Positions 15,896 through 24,528 of a stretch of DNA of 34,797 nucleotides are shown in pieces. Position numbers and translations under genes: made by a program. A model generated the notes under the pieces. The model saw nothing but the letters and a program-made list of their open reading frames with translations, was not told the DNA's origin and did no database searches. Positions within the stretch are counted from its first letter, which is position 1; each line of letters opens with the position of its first letter. This DNA is from an uncultured Pelagibacteraceae bacterium (lineage in GTDB: Bacteria > Pseudomonadota > Alphaproteobacteria > Pelagibacterales > Pelagibacteraceae): the NCBI GenBank assembly GCA_902516395.1, contig CABXYN010000012.1, positions 1 to 34,797 of the forward strand, written 5' to 3'.

Positions 15896-16582
15896 TTAAG
15901 TTTTTTTAACTCCTGTTGGGTGTGGAATTCCTTCAATAACTAATTTTGGTTCAACACTTACATCGATTAATTTAGGACGATTGTCTAAGTAAGACTTTAT
16001 ACTTTCAATGGACATCATATCTTCTAAAAATTTTTCTAACCTTGGAAATTTTTTTATTATTGAGGGATCAAGCATTTTAGATAAATCTAAATGATGAAAC
16101 GCAACAAAATCACATGCTCTAGGCTCATCATAGATAAAAAATTTTTTATCATTATTATTCATGGCTTTTTCAAAATCTTCAAATCTTGACAATAAAAACG
16201 GCATCATGTCATCTTTTTTCTTTATAAATTTCTCTCCTGTTGCAAAATTTACCGTTGGGTTAAGTGGCATAAAAAGTTCTTGTGCACTTTGCATAATAGC
16301 ATTTGCTTTAGCATTTAATATTGGATCAGTAATATTAATACCTGCTAAATTTTCAATAAATGTCATGATTGCCATGCTTTGACAAATCTCATGCTTCTTA
16401 TCTATAACTAACATAGGCAATTGTTTAAATGGGATATTAGGTTTTACCTCAGACCAATCCTTACCGTAATAATCCCATGACATAACGTCTTCAAACTCAA
16501 TATTAGTATAATGAAATAATAATCTAGGAGCTTCTGCTAGTGCTCTCATTTTAAAATATATTAATTCTAATTTATGTGTCAC
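15896..16582 (-). CDS. Glutathione S-transferase family protein
   Basis: Two-domain GST of 228 residues: an N-terminal thioredoxin fold (~4-80) and a helical C-terminal domain (~90-200). The opening LELIYFKMRALAEAPRLL matches the sigma-like group, with a candidate catalytic tyrosine at Tyr9. The cis-proline segment appears as KQLPMLVID, followed by the QSMAIMTFIE glutathione-binding motif. The start is GTG at 16582; the next ATG would remove the first beta strand. The start lies six bases after the stop of a small membrane-protein gene, so the two are probably cotranscribed. The substrate is unknown, with detoxification of electrophiles the default guess. Confidence 0.85.
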   Translation of the reverse strand: MTHKLELIYFKMRALAEAPRLLFHYTNIEFEDVMSWDYYGKDWSEVKPNIPFKQLPMLVIDKKHEICQSMAIMTFIENLAGINITDPILNAKANAIMQSAQELFMPLNPTVNFATGEKFIKKKDDMMPFLLSRFEDFEKAMNNNDKKFFIYDEPRACDFVAFHHLDLSKMLDPSIIKKFPRLEKFLEDMMSIESIKSYLDNRPKLIDVSVEPKLVIEGIPHPTGVKKT

Positions 16583-16588
16583 TTAAAT

Positions 16589-16771
16589 TTACGAGGCTAT
16601 AAACTTTATTAAGTAATAAAGTATACCTGTAATTATTGTTGCATAAACAAAGCCTACAACAAACAATTTGATGATTATTTTGTTATCATCATATTTTGAT
16701 TTTAAATATACATAAATGAGAGTGTAAATTCCCACTATTGCAATACTTAATAATATATCTGTTGAATTCAT
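16589..16771 (-). CDS. Small two-helix membrane protein, unknown function
   Basis: Not recognised. The protein is 60 residues with two hydrophobic helices (about 5-23 and 35-57) joined by a charged loop (KSKYDDNKIIIK). It sits directly upstream of the GST gene on the same strand with a six-base gap. Its composition suits a real membrane protein rather than a random frame, and nothing on the other strand covers it. No function can be given. Confidence 0.5.
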   Translation of the reverse strand: MNSTDILLSIAIVGIYTLIYVYLKSKYDDNKIIIKLFVVGFVYATIITGILYYLIKFIAS

Positions 16772-16810
16772 AGATTTTTTTATTATTCTAATTTAATCCA
16801 ATAATATTAC

Positions 16811-16833
16811 TTATTCAATTGATAATAGAATAA
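16811..16833. promoter_or_regulatory. Dyad upstream of the second TRAP operon
   Basis: An inverted repeat TTATTC / GAATAA separated by 11 bases lies about 70 bases before the dctP start at 16902, within the 130-base gap that must contain the promoter. It could be an operator. The repeat is short and AT-rich, so chance is a serious alternative. Confidence 0.2.
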
Positions 16834-16901
16834 TTTTAGATTGTCTTATATTTCTCAAATAATAAACTGTTGTTATTAAAAATATAGAGAGAGGAAAAAA
16901 A

Positions 16902-17918
16902 ATGATTAAATTTAAATCGATTAACAAAGCTTTTATGAGTTTTGTGTTAGTTATTTCATTTTTAGTATCTTCAACAGCAGCATTTGCAGAAATAGTAGGT
17001 AGACTTTCAGTTCATTGGAGTCCTAAACACCATAGTGCAAAACACGCTCAAATTTTTGCTGATGAAGTTAATAAAAGAGCAAATGGAAAATTAAAAATTG
17101 AAGTTTATCCATCTAAGCAACTTTTTGGAATTAGAGAAGTCATGGGTGCTGTAACTTCAGGTGCAGTTGAGTTAGGGGGAATTGTTGGTGTTGTAAGTTT
17201 TCCACCAATAAATAAAAACTTTAATGTTGCATCTTTCCCAGGCTTATTTAATTCTTGGGAACAACAAAGAGGTTTTTTCCAAAACTCTTCTAAAGGAAAA
17301 GAAATTTGGGGAGAATTAACTAAAAAAACTAATTCAACTTTAGTAATGTACAATCCAGTTGGACCAGTCATGTCAATTTCAAGTGCTAGAGAGTTAACTG
17401 GTATTGATGCTATGAAAGGTTTAAAAGCGAGAAGATTACTTAAAAGTGAAGAGCCTATGTGGGATGCTCTTGGTGCAAATCGTGTATCTTTAAAAACAGG
17501 TGAAGTATACAATGCTTTGCAGTCTGGAATGATTGATACGATAAATAGCCCTCCAGGAAGTATAAAAGCTTATAGCTGGTGGGAATTTTTAAAATACGCT
17601 CAAAAACCATACCAATATTATGCTGATGCATACATAATGGCTAACTCTACTTGGTTTAATAGTTTACCAGCAGACTTACAAAAAATAATTATGGATGTTG
17701 GTAAAGAAGTTGGAACACTTTCAACAGACAGAATTATGGATCATGGTGAAACTGTTCTTAAAGAATTCCAAGACAGAGGTGGTGTTGTAACTACTCTTTC
17801 AGGAGCTGAAAAAGCAAAATTTGATAAGCTCATGAAGGATAAGGTTATGCCTGCAATGGCTAAAATGATCGACTCTGATGCTTTAAAAGCAGCGCAAGAG
17901 TACGCAAAAAGTAATTAG
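16902..17918 (+). CDS. dctP: TRAP transporter solute-binding protein, DctP family (second system)
   Basis: Periplasmic binding protein of a complete TRAP operon, 338 residues. A strong ribosome-binding site (GAGAGG) precedes the ATG. The signal peptide runs to about residue 29 (hydrophobic FMSFVLVISFLVSSTAAFA). The mature part starts EIVGRLSVHWSPKHHSAKHA and carries the ligand-gating region GLKARRLLKSEEP with Arg177/Arg178, and GEVYNALQSGMIDT. It is only distantly similar in appearance to the other DctP in this window, so a different ligand is likely. Next come dctQ and dctM on the same strand. No catabolic enzyme is linked, so the ligand cannot be inferred from neighbours. Confidence 0.92.
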   Translation: MIKFKSINKAFMSFVLVISFLVSSTAAFAEIVGRLSVHWSPKHHSAKHAQIFADEVNKRANGKLKIEVYPSKQLFGIREVMGAVTSGAVELGGIVGVVSFPPINKNFNVASFPGLFNSWEQQRGFFQNSSKGKEIWGELTKKTNSTLVMYNPVGPVMSISSARELTGIDAMKGLKARRLLKSEEPMWDALGANRVSLKTGEVYNALQSGMIDTINSPPGSIKAYSWWEFLKYAQKPYQYYADAYIMANSTWFNSLPADLQKIIMDVGKEVGTLSTDRIMDHGETVLKEFQDRGGVVTTLSGAEKAKFDKLMKDKVMPAMAKMIDSDALKAAQEYAKSN

Positions 17919-17941
17919 AATAAGTAAATTGCTTAATCTAA
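17915..17941 (+). terminator. Imperfect hairpin after the second dctP
   Basis: An inverted repeat TTAGAATAAG / CTTAATCTAA (nine of ten pairs) with a seven-base loop starts at the dctP stop codon and ends before dctQ. It is AT-rich and weaker than the hairpins after the other two binding-protein genes, but occupies the same place and may play the same mRNA-balancing role. Confidence 0.4.
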
Positions 17942-17945
17942 TAAA

Positions 17946-18437
17946 ATGAAAGCGTTGCGAGCAGTTAATAATTTTTTGGCTTCGGCTTCATTAGCTCTCG
18001 CAATGTTAATCATTTTTATTATGGTTGCTGCACTATTTTTAAGTGCAGCTACAAGATTTATAACTGGAACTGGATTTGCTTGGTTTATAGAACTACCACC
18101 TGTTTTAGTTAGTTGGTTAGTATTTCCATTATTAGGCCCCCTCTTAAAAAAAGGACAACATATTAAAGTTGATTTTTTAACTCCAATGCTTTCAAAAAAA
18201 AATAAAGAAATTTTGTTTTTAATTGTAAATATAATTGCCCTTTTGTCAGCATGTGTTTTCTTTAAGGCTGGTCTTGATGCAACAATGATGTATTTCAATT
18301 TAGGTCAAGTCATGGAAATTGAGATTAGCATTCCAATATGGTGGATGTTTTTAGCATTCCCTGTTGGTTTTTTAATATTAGCTCTTACTTCATTAGAGTT
18401 ATTATTCGATAATATTATAAATTTAATAAGAAATTAA
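17946..18437 (+). CDS. dctQ: TRAP transporter small permease subunit, DctQ family (second system)
   Basis: Small TRAP membrane subunit of 163 residues with four helices (about 10-35, 50-70, 90-110 and 125-150). The segment TGFAWFIELPPVLVSWLVFPLLGPLLKKGQHIKVDF has the DctQ-type pattern of an amphipathic stretch with a proline pair and a following GQHIxVD motif. It follows dctP after 27 bases and abuts dctM with no gap (TAA then ATG), consistent with one operon. This protein anchors DctM and receives the DctP-ligand complex in the inner membrane. Confidence 0.9.
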   Translation: MKALRAVNNFLASASLALAMLIIFIMVAALFLSAATRFITGTGFAWFIELPPVLVSWLVFPLLGPLLKKGQHIKVDFLTPMLSKKNKEILFLIVNIIALLSACVFFKAGLDATMMYFNLGQVMEIEISIPIWWMFLAFPVGFLILALTSLELLFDNIINLIRN

Positions 18438-19703
18438 ATGTTTGCATTGGCATCTATACTATCATTAGTAGCTTTAACAATTTCTGTTCCAATTTTTTTA
18501 GTATTTGGTTTGGGCAGTTCTATAGCTGCTATTGGTGGATTAAATCTCCCTTGGTCTGTCTTAATTCAAGTGTCTTTTGGAGCTTTAACAAAACATGTCC
18601 TTATAGCTGTGCCATTGTTTATTTTTAGTGGAATGGCGATGCTTAAAGGTGGAGCGGCACTTAGACTTGTAAAATTTGCAACAACTTTAGTTGGACATTG
18701 GCCAGGAGGGTTAGGTGTGGCAATGGTTATTGCGATGGGATTCTTTGCAGCATTCTGTGGATCTATATTAGCCGCAATTACAGCTGTAGGAACAATCATG
18801 ATGCCCAAAATGATTGAGCAGGGCTACCCTACTCCATTTGTTGTGGTGCTAGCTGCATCAGCTGCTTTACTTGAAGCTTTAATTCCTCCATCAAATGCTG
18901 CTATTTTATTTAGCGCACTTACATATGTCCCTGTCTCTAAAACATTTGCAGCTGGTGTAATACCAGGAATTATACTTTTAGTTTTAATGGTTCTATTAGT
19001 TTTATTTAAATGTAGACATATAAGAGCTGACAGAAAGGCAACTTTTATAGAAAGATTAAGTTCTTTTGTTGCAGCACTTCCAGCTTTAATAACTCCAATT
19101 ATAATTTTAGGTGGAATATATGCAGGTTTTTTAACACCATCAGAGTCTGCAGCAATTGCTGGGGTTTATGCTGTAGCGATAGGATTTTTAATTTATAGAG
19201 AGTTAACTTTTTCATCTCTATTAAGTTGTTTGAAAGATACCGCTATCATTACAGCTGTTATATTTTCAATTATTGCGACCGCAACTTTTTTAAGTGTTGT
19301 GCTTACATATACTCAAGCCCCTCAAAAGATTATAACTTATTTTACAGATATGGGAGTAAGTGTGAATTTATTCTGGATAATGTTAGGAACAATATGTTTA
19401 ATTTTAGGAACATTTATAGAAATAGTTCCAGTGTTTTATTTAACTGTTCCAATATTTGCAGCTCTAACATTATCTTTTGATCAAAGCTTACTTCATTTAT
19501 ACGTAGTATTTGTTGCTTTTGCTGGGATAGGAATGATTACTCCGCCAGTTTGTGTGGGAATTTATACTGCTGCTGGGGTTATAAAAGAAAACCCGGCCAA
19601 TGCGTTTAAAGAGGTACCATTATTTACGATTGTTGGAATTATTTATGGGATATTGATGATATTATTTCCGATATTTTCCACTTGGTTGCCAAGTTTACTT
19701 TAA
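18438..19703 (+). CDS. dctM: TRAP transporter large permease subunit, DctM family (second system)
   Basis: Large TRAP subunit, 421 residues and about 12 helices. Characteristic stretches are AVPLFIFSGMAMLKGGAA, GFFAAFCGSILAAITAVGTIMMPKM, EALIPPSNAAILFSALT (the first hairpin motif), FLTPSESAAIAGVYA, and GIGMITPPVCVGIYTAAGV near the C-terminus (the second hairpin motif). It completes the dctPQM operon beginning at 16902. The stop is five bases from the end of a convergent small gene, leaving almost no room for a dedicated terminator. Confidence 0.92.
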   Translation: MFALASILSLVALTISVPIFLVFGLGSSIAAIGGLNLPWSVLIQVSFGALTKHVLIAVPLFIFSGMAMLKGGAALRLVKFATTLVGHWPGGLGVAMVIAMGFFAAFCGSILAAITAVGTIMMPKMIEQGYPTPFVVVLAASAALLEALIPPSNAAILFSALTYVPVSKTFAAGVIPGIILLVLMVLLVLFKCRHIRADRKATFIERLSSFVAALPALITPIIILGGIYAGFLTPSESAAIAGVYAVAIGFLIYRELTFSSLLSCLKDTAIITAVIFSIIATATFLSVVLTYTQAPQKIITYFTDMGVSVNLFWIMLGTICLILGTFIEIVPVFYLTVPIFAALTLSFDQSLLHLYVVFVAFAGIGMITPPVCVGIYTAAGVIKENPANAFKEVPLFTIVGIIYGILMILFPIFSTWLPSLL

Positions 19704-19708
19704 AGATC

Positions 19709-19906
19709 TTATCTATTTTGTTTAATTTCTACTTCACAAATTCTTCTTGCCTCTTGTGGGCTCATATCTTTTTTTAATTTACTTTTCGCAAGAACGCAGG
19801 CTGACACAGATTTTTGAAGACTAAATTCCTCATATTTACCTACACTAAAATAAAGAAAAATAATTGCTGCCCCCAAAAATAACAACAATTTATAATTTTT
19901 ATACAT
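19709..19906 (-). CDS. Small single-helix membrane protein, unknown function
   Basis: Not recognised. The protein is 65 residues with an N-terminal hydrophobic helix (about 5-22, LLLFLGAAIIFLYFSVG) and a polar tail. The tail contains two cysteines (VSACVLAKSKLK and RRICEVEI) that could form a disulfide if exported. The start overlaps the stop of the desaturase-family gene (TAATG), so it is probably coupled to it. The orderly coupling and composition support a real gene, but function is open. Confidence 0.55.
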   Translation of the reverse strand: MYKNYKLLLFLGAAIIFLYFSVGKYEEFSLQKSVSACVLAKSKLKKDMSPQEARRICEVEIKQNR

Positions 19907-20907
19907 TAAAAAGGTTGTTGCTCTGGTAATGAAATATTTAAATGATAGTTTGGTTCATCTCTTTGCTTTTTAAGAGCTGGAATTATTTCTTTATAGGTTT
20001 CAAATAATCCGTTTTTAATTTCGGGTAACTGATCTTTTAAATGATGATGTAATTTTTCTAAATTATAAGCTGGAACAATTGGAAACATATGATGCACACA
20101 ATGATACTCCATCTTCCAATAAAGAAAACTTATTATTGGGTTTAATTTCATATCCCTTGCTGACAATCTATGATCTTTTGTGTCTCTTGCTAAACCAGCA
20201 TGTTGTGTAAAAGCAACAAGTTTGTGTAAACCTTTTCCGTAATAATGTGGTAACAATAGATACAATACTGGTAACCATGAAGAAATTAGTAGAGACCATA
20301 TAATTATAGAAACCCATAATAAAAGGTAAATCCTAGAAATCAAAATAGCTCTTGGTCGTGCATTTTCAGGAATACTATCATTCATAACCTTGGTTTTAAT
20401 GCCTAAAGCATGTTTTATAACCTCATAGGCAATACTTTTTTTGAAAAATACCAATTCACCAAAAGGAATTAAATTCAATATTAATTTTTTAGGAGTATCT
20501 TTTAAATTATTGTCATATTCAATTTCATGATCATAAGGATTTTTTGTTGAATATGTGTTTCCATGATGAACAAAGTGAGTAAATCTCCATCTTGTTGGTT
20601 CAAAATAAGCCATGAAAGAAGAAATATAATAAAACAACTCATTTAAAAACTTAGTTTTAAAAGCTGTCTTATGTCCGGTTTCATGCCAAATTGGATTGCA
20701 AAAACAAAAAATATTTCCATAAATATAAAACCATAGAACTGACCACCAAGTTCCCCATGTGAAATATGCTAGTAATCCTGCTAAGATTAAAAAACTAAAA
20801 TAGATACTTACATGAATTAACCCCTTAAGATCTGATTTCTTTGTAAGTTCTTTTAAGACCTCTTTGTCAATGTGTGGTCTGAACCATTTTTCTAATTTAA
20901 CATCCAT
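19906..20907 (-). CDS. Fatty acid desaturase family membrane di-iron enzyme
   Basis: Integral membrane di-iron enzyme, 333 residues from the ATG at 20907 (the frame also opens at a TTG at 20913, which is less likely). The three histidine boxes are HETGH at 75-79, HFVHH at 111-115 and HCVHH at 269-273, the layout of acyl-lipid desaturases. Additional histidines lie in NPYDHE and KLHHHLKD. Helices are visible near 33-50, 55-70 and 195-235. It may desaturate membrane fatty acids. Members of this superfamily also hydroxylate alkanes, carotenoids or sphingoid-like lipids, so the reaction is not certain. It is coupled to the 65-residue protein downstream. Confidence 0.85.
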   Translation of the reverse strand: MDVKLEKWFRPHIDKEVLKELTKKSDLKGLIHVSIYFSFLILAGLLAYFTWGTWWSVLWFYIYGNIFCFCNPIWHETGHKTAFKTKFLNELFYYISSFMAYFEPTRWRFTHFVHHGNTYSTKNPYDHEIEYDNNLKDTPKKLILNLIPFGELVFFKKSIAYEVIKHALGIKTKVMNDSIPENARPRAILISRIYLLLWVSIIIWSLLISSWLPVLYLLLPHYYGKGLHKLVAFTQHAGLARDTKDHRLSARDMKLNPIISFLYWKMEYHCVHHMFPIVPAYNLEKLHHHLKDQLPEIKNGLFETYKEIIPALKKQRDEPNYHLNISLPEQQPF

Positions 20908-20973
20908 AATCAAAGTAATTTATTATTCTATATAAATTATATAGTAATTGAGACTTAAAAAAATATTAAATTT

Positions 20974-22098
20974 ATGAAAAAATATATTTTATTTTTTTTA
21001 TCTGCATTGTTAGTAGATATAATTATAAGTAACCTTATTTTAAAAAATACAAAATATTGGGACAGTAATAGATGGGGTAAAAAATGGTGGAGGATATCTT
21101 CGTCAATTTATCATCATGATATACTTCCAAATACAGACCAAATTGAGGTATGGGGTGGACAAATAAAACAGAGACTTATTACAAACTCTTTGGGATTTAG
21201 AGATAAAGAAGTGAGAAAAATAGAAAAAGTTAATCTTCAACAAAAAAGAATTTTATTAATTGGAGACTCATTTATTGAAGGATCTGGTCTTAATTTTGAA
21301 TATACTTTTGCTGGACAGTTACAAAGAGACCTGGGTAGTGATTTTGAGGTATTAAATTCAGCAGTGGGCTCTTACTCTCCAAGTATATACTACAAAAAAG
21401 TTAAATATTATATTGAAGAAGGTTATAAATTTGACCAGGCTTTAGTTTTTTTAGATGTTTCAGATATTTATGATGAAATGTTTATTAAATTTAATGAACA
21501 AGGAAATATTTTAACATATGAAGAAACAAAAGAAAGACCATTCTATAAGAAAGTTTTTTATTCAGCCGGAAGATTGTTAAGAGATAATTCTACAGTTTTT
21601 AGATTTTTATATATTTTATCTGATCGAAGTGAACTAATTAAAAATTACATAAAATTAAAAATTAAAGCATCAAAAGAACTTAAAAAAAGTTTTTTTGAAA
21701 CTAAAAGAGATGATGTAATGTTTTATAGAATGACACATATAGACAGAGGATTTTGGACTTTTAATGATAAAAAATTTAACGAGATACAAGAAGGTCTTTC
21801 ACAATCTGAAAAATATTTGATTAAACTTTTTGAATTACTAAAAAAAAATGAAATAAACTCAACACTTATTGTATATCCTTGGCCTACTCAAATCTTATAT
21901 GGGGATGAGTATCATGAAAAGTATTGGAAATTTTTTTCAGAACAATATGAAATAAACTTCCTAAGCATTTATGATAAATTTAAGAGTAAAGATAAGAAAG
22001 ATTTTATTTTTAAAAATTTTATTTACGGGGATATTCATTGGAACCTGAGTGGTACCAAAATTGTTAATGAAGCAATTTTAAGTTCTGTAAATTTTTAG
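20974..22098 (+). CDS. Membrane-anchored SGNH/GDSL-type hydrolase
   Basis: Protein of 374 residues with an N-terminal hydrophobic anchor (about 4-23) and an SGNH-type domain. Block I is LLIGDSFIEGSG with nucleophile Ser99. The following conserved segment is LNSAVGSYSPS (128-137). The C-terminal acid/base motif is GDIHWNLSG with Asp353 and His355, close to the DxHW seen in AlgX/AlgJ-like acetyltransferases and esterases. The block III Gly-x-Asn-Asp is not clear (FLDVSDIYDE is in its place). It probably acts on an ester-modified glycan or lipid outside the cytoplasm. Its 3' end overlaps that of the convergent carbamoyltransferase gene by four bases. Such hydrolases are often found with the SxtJ/DUF5989 pair, which supports a shared role. 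Confidence 0.75.
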   Translation: MKKYILFFLSALLVDIIISNLILKNTKYWDSNRWGKKWWRISSSIYHHDILPNTDQIEVWGGQIKQRLITNSLGFRDKEVRKIEKVNLQQKRILLIGDSFIEGSGLNFEYTFAGQLQRDLGSDFEVLNSAVGSYSPSIYYKKVKYYIEEGYKFDQALVFLDVSDIYDEMFIKFNEQGNILTYEETKERPFYKKVFYSAGRLLRDNSTVFRFLYILSDRSELIKNYIKLKIKASKELKKSFFETKRDDVMFYRMTHIDRGFWTFNDKKFNEIQEGLSQSEKYLIKLFELLKKNEINSTLIVYPWPTQILYGDEYHEKYWKFFSEQYEINFLSIYDKFKSKDKKDFIFKNFIYGDIHWNLSGTKIVNEAILSSVNF

Positions 22099-23933
22099 TC
22101 TAGCTCAAACTTGTCTTTATAGTCCTTTCTTAAACCTTTATTTTGTTTTTCTTTGTCTAAATAACAATTACCAATTATTAATTTATCCAAATCTGTTCCC
22201 ATGAAACAATTAAAAGCATCTTCAGGTGTGTTAACTATTGGTTCTCCTCTCACATTAAAAGATGTGTTTATTAGTATTGGACAACCTGTAATTTCTTTAA
22301 ATTTAGAAATTAATTTATAATATTTTGGATTTGAATTTTTATGAACTGTTTGTATTCTTGCTGAGTAATCTACATGAGTAATAGCTGGAATAGACGATCT
22401 TTTTACATTTAATTTATCAATACCAAACAGTTTTTCTTCATTTTCTGACATGGTAATGCACTTTTCTTTTTTTACATTGGCAACCATTAACATGTATGGA
22501 GAATCGGAATCAATTTCAAACCAGTTGTTCAAATCATCATATAAAATAGATGGTGCAAATGGTCTAAAACTTTCTCTGTATTTTACCTTTAGATTTAAAT
22601 TTTTTTGCATATTTGGGGATCTAGGATCACCTAGTATTGATCTACCTCCTAAAGCACGAGGTCCAAATTCCATCCTTCCCTGAAACCATCCAACTGCATT
22701 ACCATCAGACAAATCTTTAGATGTTTTGTTAATAATTTCATCTTCGTTTAATATTTCAAAATTTGCACCTAAACGAGAGAGCTCTTTTTTAATTTGATCT
22801 TCAGAATATTCTGGTCCTAAATAAGATCCAGACATATCATCATTTTCGTTTATTACTCTTGGGTTATTTTGATCTATGTGCCACAAGGCTAGAGCGGCTC
22901 CTAAAGCTCCTCCTGCATCCCCTGCAGCAGGCTGAACCCAAATATTTTCAAATATTTTTTCTTTTAAAATCTTGCCATTGGCAACACAGTTTAAGGCTAC
23001 ACCGCCAGCGAGACATAAATTTTTCAAACCAAATTCTTTTTGAACTGATTTTACTAGTTTAATCATTATATCTTCAGTAACTTTTTGTATAGAAGCAGCA
23101 ATATCCATGTGAAATTGAGTTAGTTTTTCAGATTTAGGGTCTCTTGGATTTTTACCAAACAGTTTATGAAATTTATTATTTGTCATGGTTAAGCCAGTAG
23201 CATAATTAAAATAACTTTGATCAAGTCTAAATGTTCCATCATCTTTAATATCAATCATTTTCAAAACTTCATTAATATAATTTGCTTTTCCATATGGTGC
23301 TAAACCCATTAATTTATATTCTCCACTGTTTACTTTGAAACCTGCATAATAAGTAAAAGCTGAATAAAGTAACCCAAGTGAATGAGGAAAATGAATTTCC
23401 TTTTTTATTTCGAGATTATTATCTTTACCAACTGCAACAGTTGTGGTTGCCCATTCACCTACTCCATCAGCAGTAATAACAACAGCTTCATTAAACGGGG
23501 ATGGGAAAAAAGCACTTGCAGCATGGCTTAAATGATGGTCTGAAAAATAAATATTTTCTTTTGTTTTATTATAATTCTCATCATGGTTTTTTAATTTATT
23601 TTGAATTAAATTTTTTTGAAATAGTTTTTCTTTTATCCAAATTGGCATTGCCTTTGAAAAAGATACAAAACCTTTCGGTGCAAAGGCCACATACGTTTCT
23701 AATAATCTTTCAAATTTTAAAAATGGTTTTTCAAAAAAGATTATTTGATTAACTTCACTTAATTTTAAATTTGCATAATTTAAAACAAACTCTACGGCGT
23801 TATGTGGGTAGTTTGAGTCATGTTTAATTCTAGTAAATCTTTCCTCTTGGGCAGCAGCAATAATTTTGCCATTAATCAATATACAAGCTGCACTATCATG
23901 ATAAAAAGCTGAAATTCCTAAAATTGAGCTCAC
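22095..23933 (-). CDS. O-carbamoyltransferase, NodU/CmcH/SxtI family
   Basis: Carbamoyltransferase of 612 residues that would use carbamoyl phosphate and ATP to place a carbamoyl group on a hydroxyl. The N-terminal Kae1-like domain has GISAFYHDSAACIL, AAQEERFTRIKHD, HHLSHAASAFFPSPF (133-147) and DGVGEWATT (156-164). The C-terminal domain has GWFQGRMEFGPRALGGRSILGDPR and KVKYRESFRPFAPS. The start is GTG at 23933, immediately after the stop of the 49-residue DUF5989-type gene with no gap. Together with that gene and the SxtJ-type gene it reproduces the sxtI, sxtK and sxtJ set of saxitoxin clusters. Here no toxin genes are seen, so a surface glycan or lipid is the more likely acceptor. Confidence 0.9.
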   Translation of the reverse strand: MSSILGISAFYHDSAACILINGKIIAAAQEERFTRIKHDSNYPHNAVEFVLNYANLKLSEVNQIIFFEKPFLKFERLLETYVAFAPKGFVSFSKAMPIWIKEKLFQKNLIQNKLKNHDENYNKTKENIYFSDHHLSHAASAFFPSPFNEAVVITADGVGEWATTTVAVGKDNNLEIKKEIHFPHSLGLLYSAFTYYAGFKVNSGEYKLMGLAPYGKANYINEVLKMIDIKDDGTFRLDQSYFNYATGLTMTNNKFHKLFGKNPRDPKSEKLTQFHMDIAASIQKVTEDIMIKLVKSVQKEFGLKNLCLAGGVALNCVANGKILKEKIFENIWVQPAAGDAGGALGAALALWHIDQNNPRVINENDDMSGSYLGPEYSEDQIKKELSRLGANFEILNEDEIINKTSKDLSDGNAVGWFQGRMEFGPRALGGRSILGDPRSPNMQKNLNLKVKYRESFRPFAPSILYDDLNNWFEIDSDSPYMLMVANVKKEKCITMSENEEKLFGIDKLNVKRSSIPAITHVDYSARIQTVHKNSNPKYYKLISKFKEITGCPILINTSFNVRGEPIVNTPEDAFNCFMGTDLDKLIIGNCYLDKEKQNKGLRKDYKDKFELD

Positions 23934-24083
23934 TTAAAAAATTGTATAAATAAATGGTGCAACTGCTGATCCTTGGCTTAGTACAATTAAACCACCAAAT
24001 AAAACTAAAACTAAAATGATTGGTAGCAACCAATATTTCTTTCTTACTTTTAAAAACTCCCAAAATTCTTTTATAAAACTCAT
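23934..24083 (-). CDS. DUF5989/SxtK-type small membrane protein
   Basis: A 49-residue protein between the SxtJ-type gene and the carbamoyltransferase. It starts MSFIKEFWEFLKVRKKYWLL, followed by one hydrophobic helix (PIILVLVLFGGLIVLSQ) and ends SAVAPFIYTIF. This pattern, a short basic WxFxxxRKKYW amphipathic start, one helix and a terminal APFIYTLF-like tail, is that of the DUF5989 family found next to carbamoyltransferases and SxtJ. It begins three bases after the SxtJ-type stop and ends directly before the GTG of the carbamoyltransferase. It may anchor or help the carbamoyltransferase at the membrane, though no function is proven. Confidence 0.85.
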   Translation of the reverse strand: MSFIKEFWEFLKVRKKYWLLPIILVLVLFGGLIVLSQGSAVAPFIYTIF

Positions 24084-24086
24084 AAA

Positions 24087-24476
24087 TTAAAACTGATTTT
24101 TCATTTTACTTTTTGGACCTGATTTTTCAATCCAGTATGTATTTTTTTTATTAAATTTTAAATTTAGCAAGTCTTTTTTTAATAATCTCATAAATAAAGC
24201 GATAGGTGTTACCACTAAGAAAAAGATAATTCCCATTACTATTGGTGAAATAATCTTTCCTAACAGTAAACCAAATTTAAACCATATCTTATTTAGTGGA
24301 TTTAATAATTTTGAATTGAGTAATCCTAATGCTAAAAAAATAATTGAAATAATTAGCGACCAGAATCTTATATACTCACCATTTAACAATGGATAAAATG
24401 AAATTATTATAAAAAATAAGAAAAATACAATTCCAAAGCTTCTATTAGTTCCAATTTTAATGTCATCTTGGTTCAT
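24087..24476 (-). CDS. SxtJ-family membrane protein
   Basis: A 129-residue protein with helices at about 15-35, 38-58 and 75-97. The conserved SxtJ core is visible: WFKFGLLLGKIISPIVMGIIFF, then a TPIALFMRLLKKDLL segment and a C-terminal NTYWIEK. SxtJ proteins accompany carbamoyltransferases in saxitoxin and other clusters, and their role is unknown. It is the first gene of the three-gene minus-strand unit with the DUF5989-type protein and the carbamoyltransferase, and a 52-base gap separates it from the xsc stop. Confidence 0.85.
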   Translation of the reverse strand: MNQDDIKIGTNRSFGIVFFLFFIIISFYPLLNGEYIRFWSLIISIIFLALGLLNSKLLNPLNKIWFKFGLLLGKIISPIVMGIIFFLVVTPIALFMRLLKKDLLNLKFNKKNTYWIEKSGPKSKMKNQF

Positions 24477-24528
24477 GAAATTAATATATAGAATTTGGTT
24501 AGATTAAGAAGCTAAATTTATTTTTTGC

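Noticed and set aside
17105-17512. Long reading frame on the minus strand inside the second dctP
   Set aside because: It lies fully antisense to a well supported binding-protein gene and has no family-like motifs or ribosome-binding site.
17933-18298. Minus-strand frame of 121 codons across the second dctQ
   Set aside because: It is a shadow of dctQ, with composition explained by the complement of membrane-helix codons.
22095-24476. Saxitoxin-like biosynthetic cluster
   Set aside because: Only the sxtI/J/K-type accessory genes are present, and no polyketide, amidinotransferase or Rieske oxygenase genes occur in the window.
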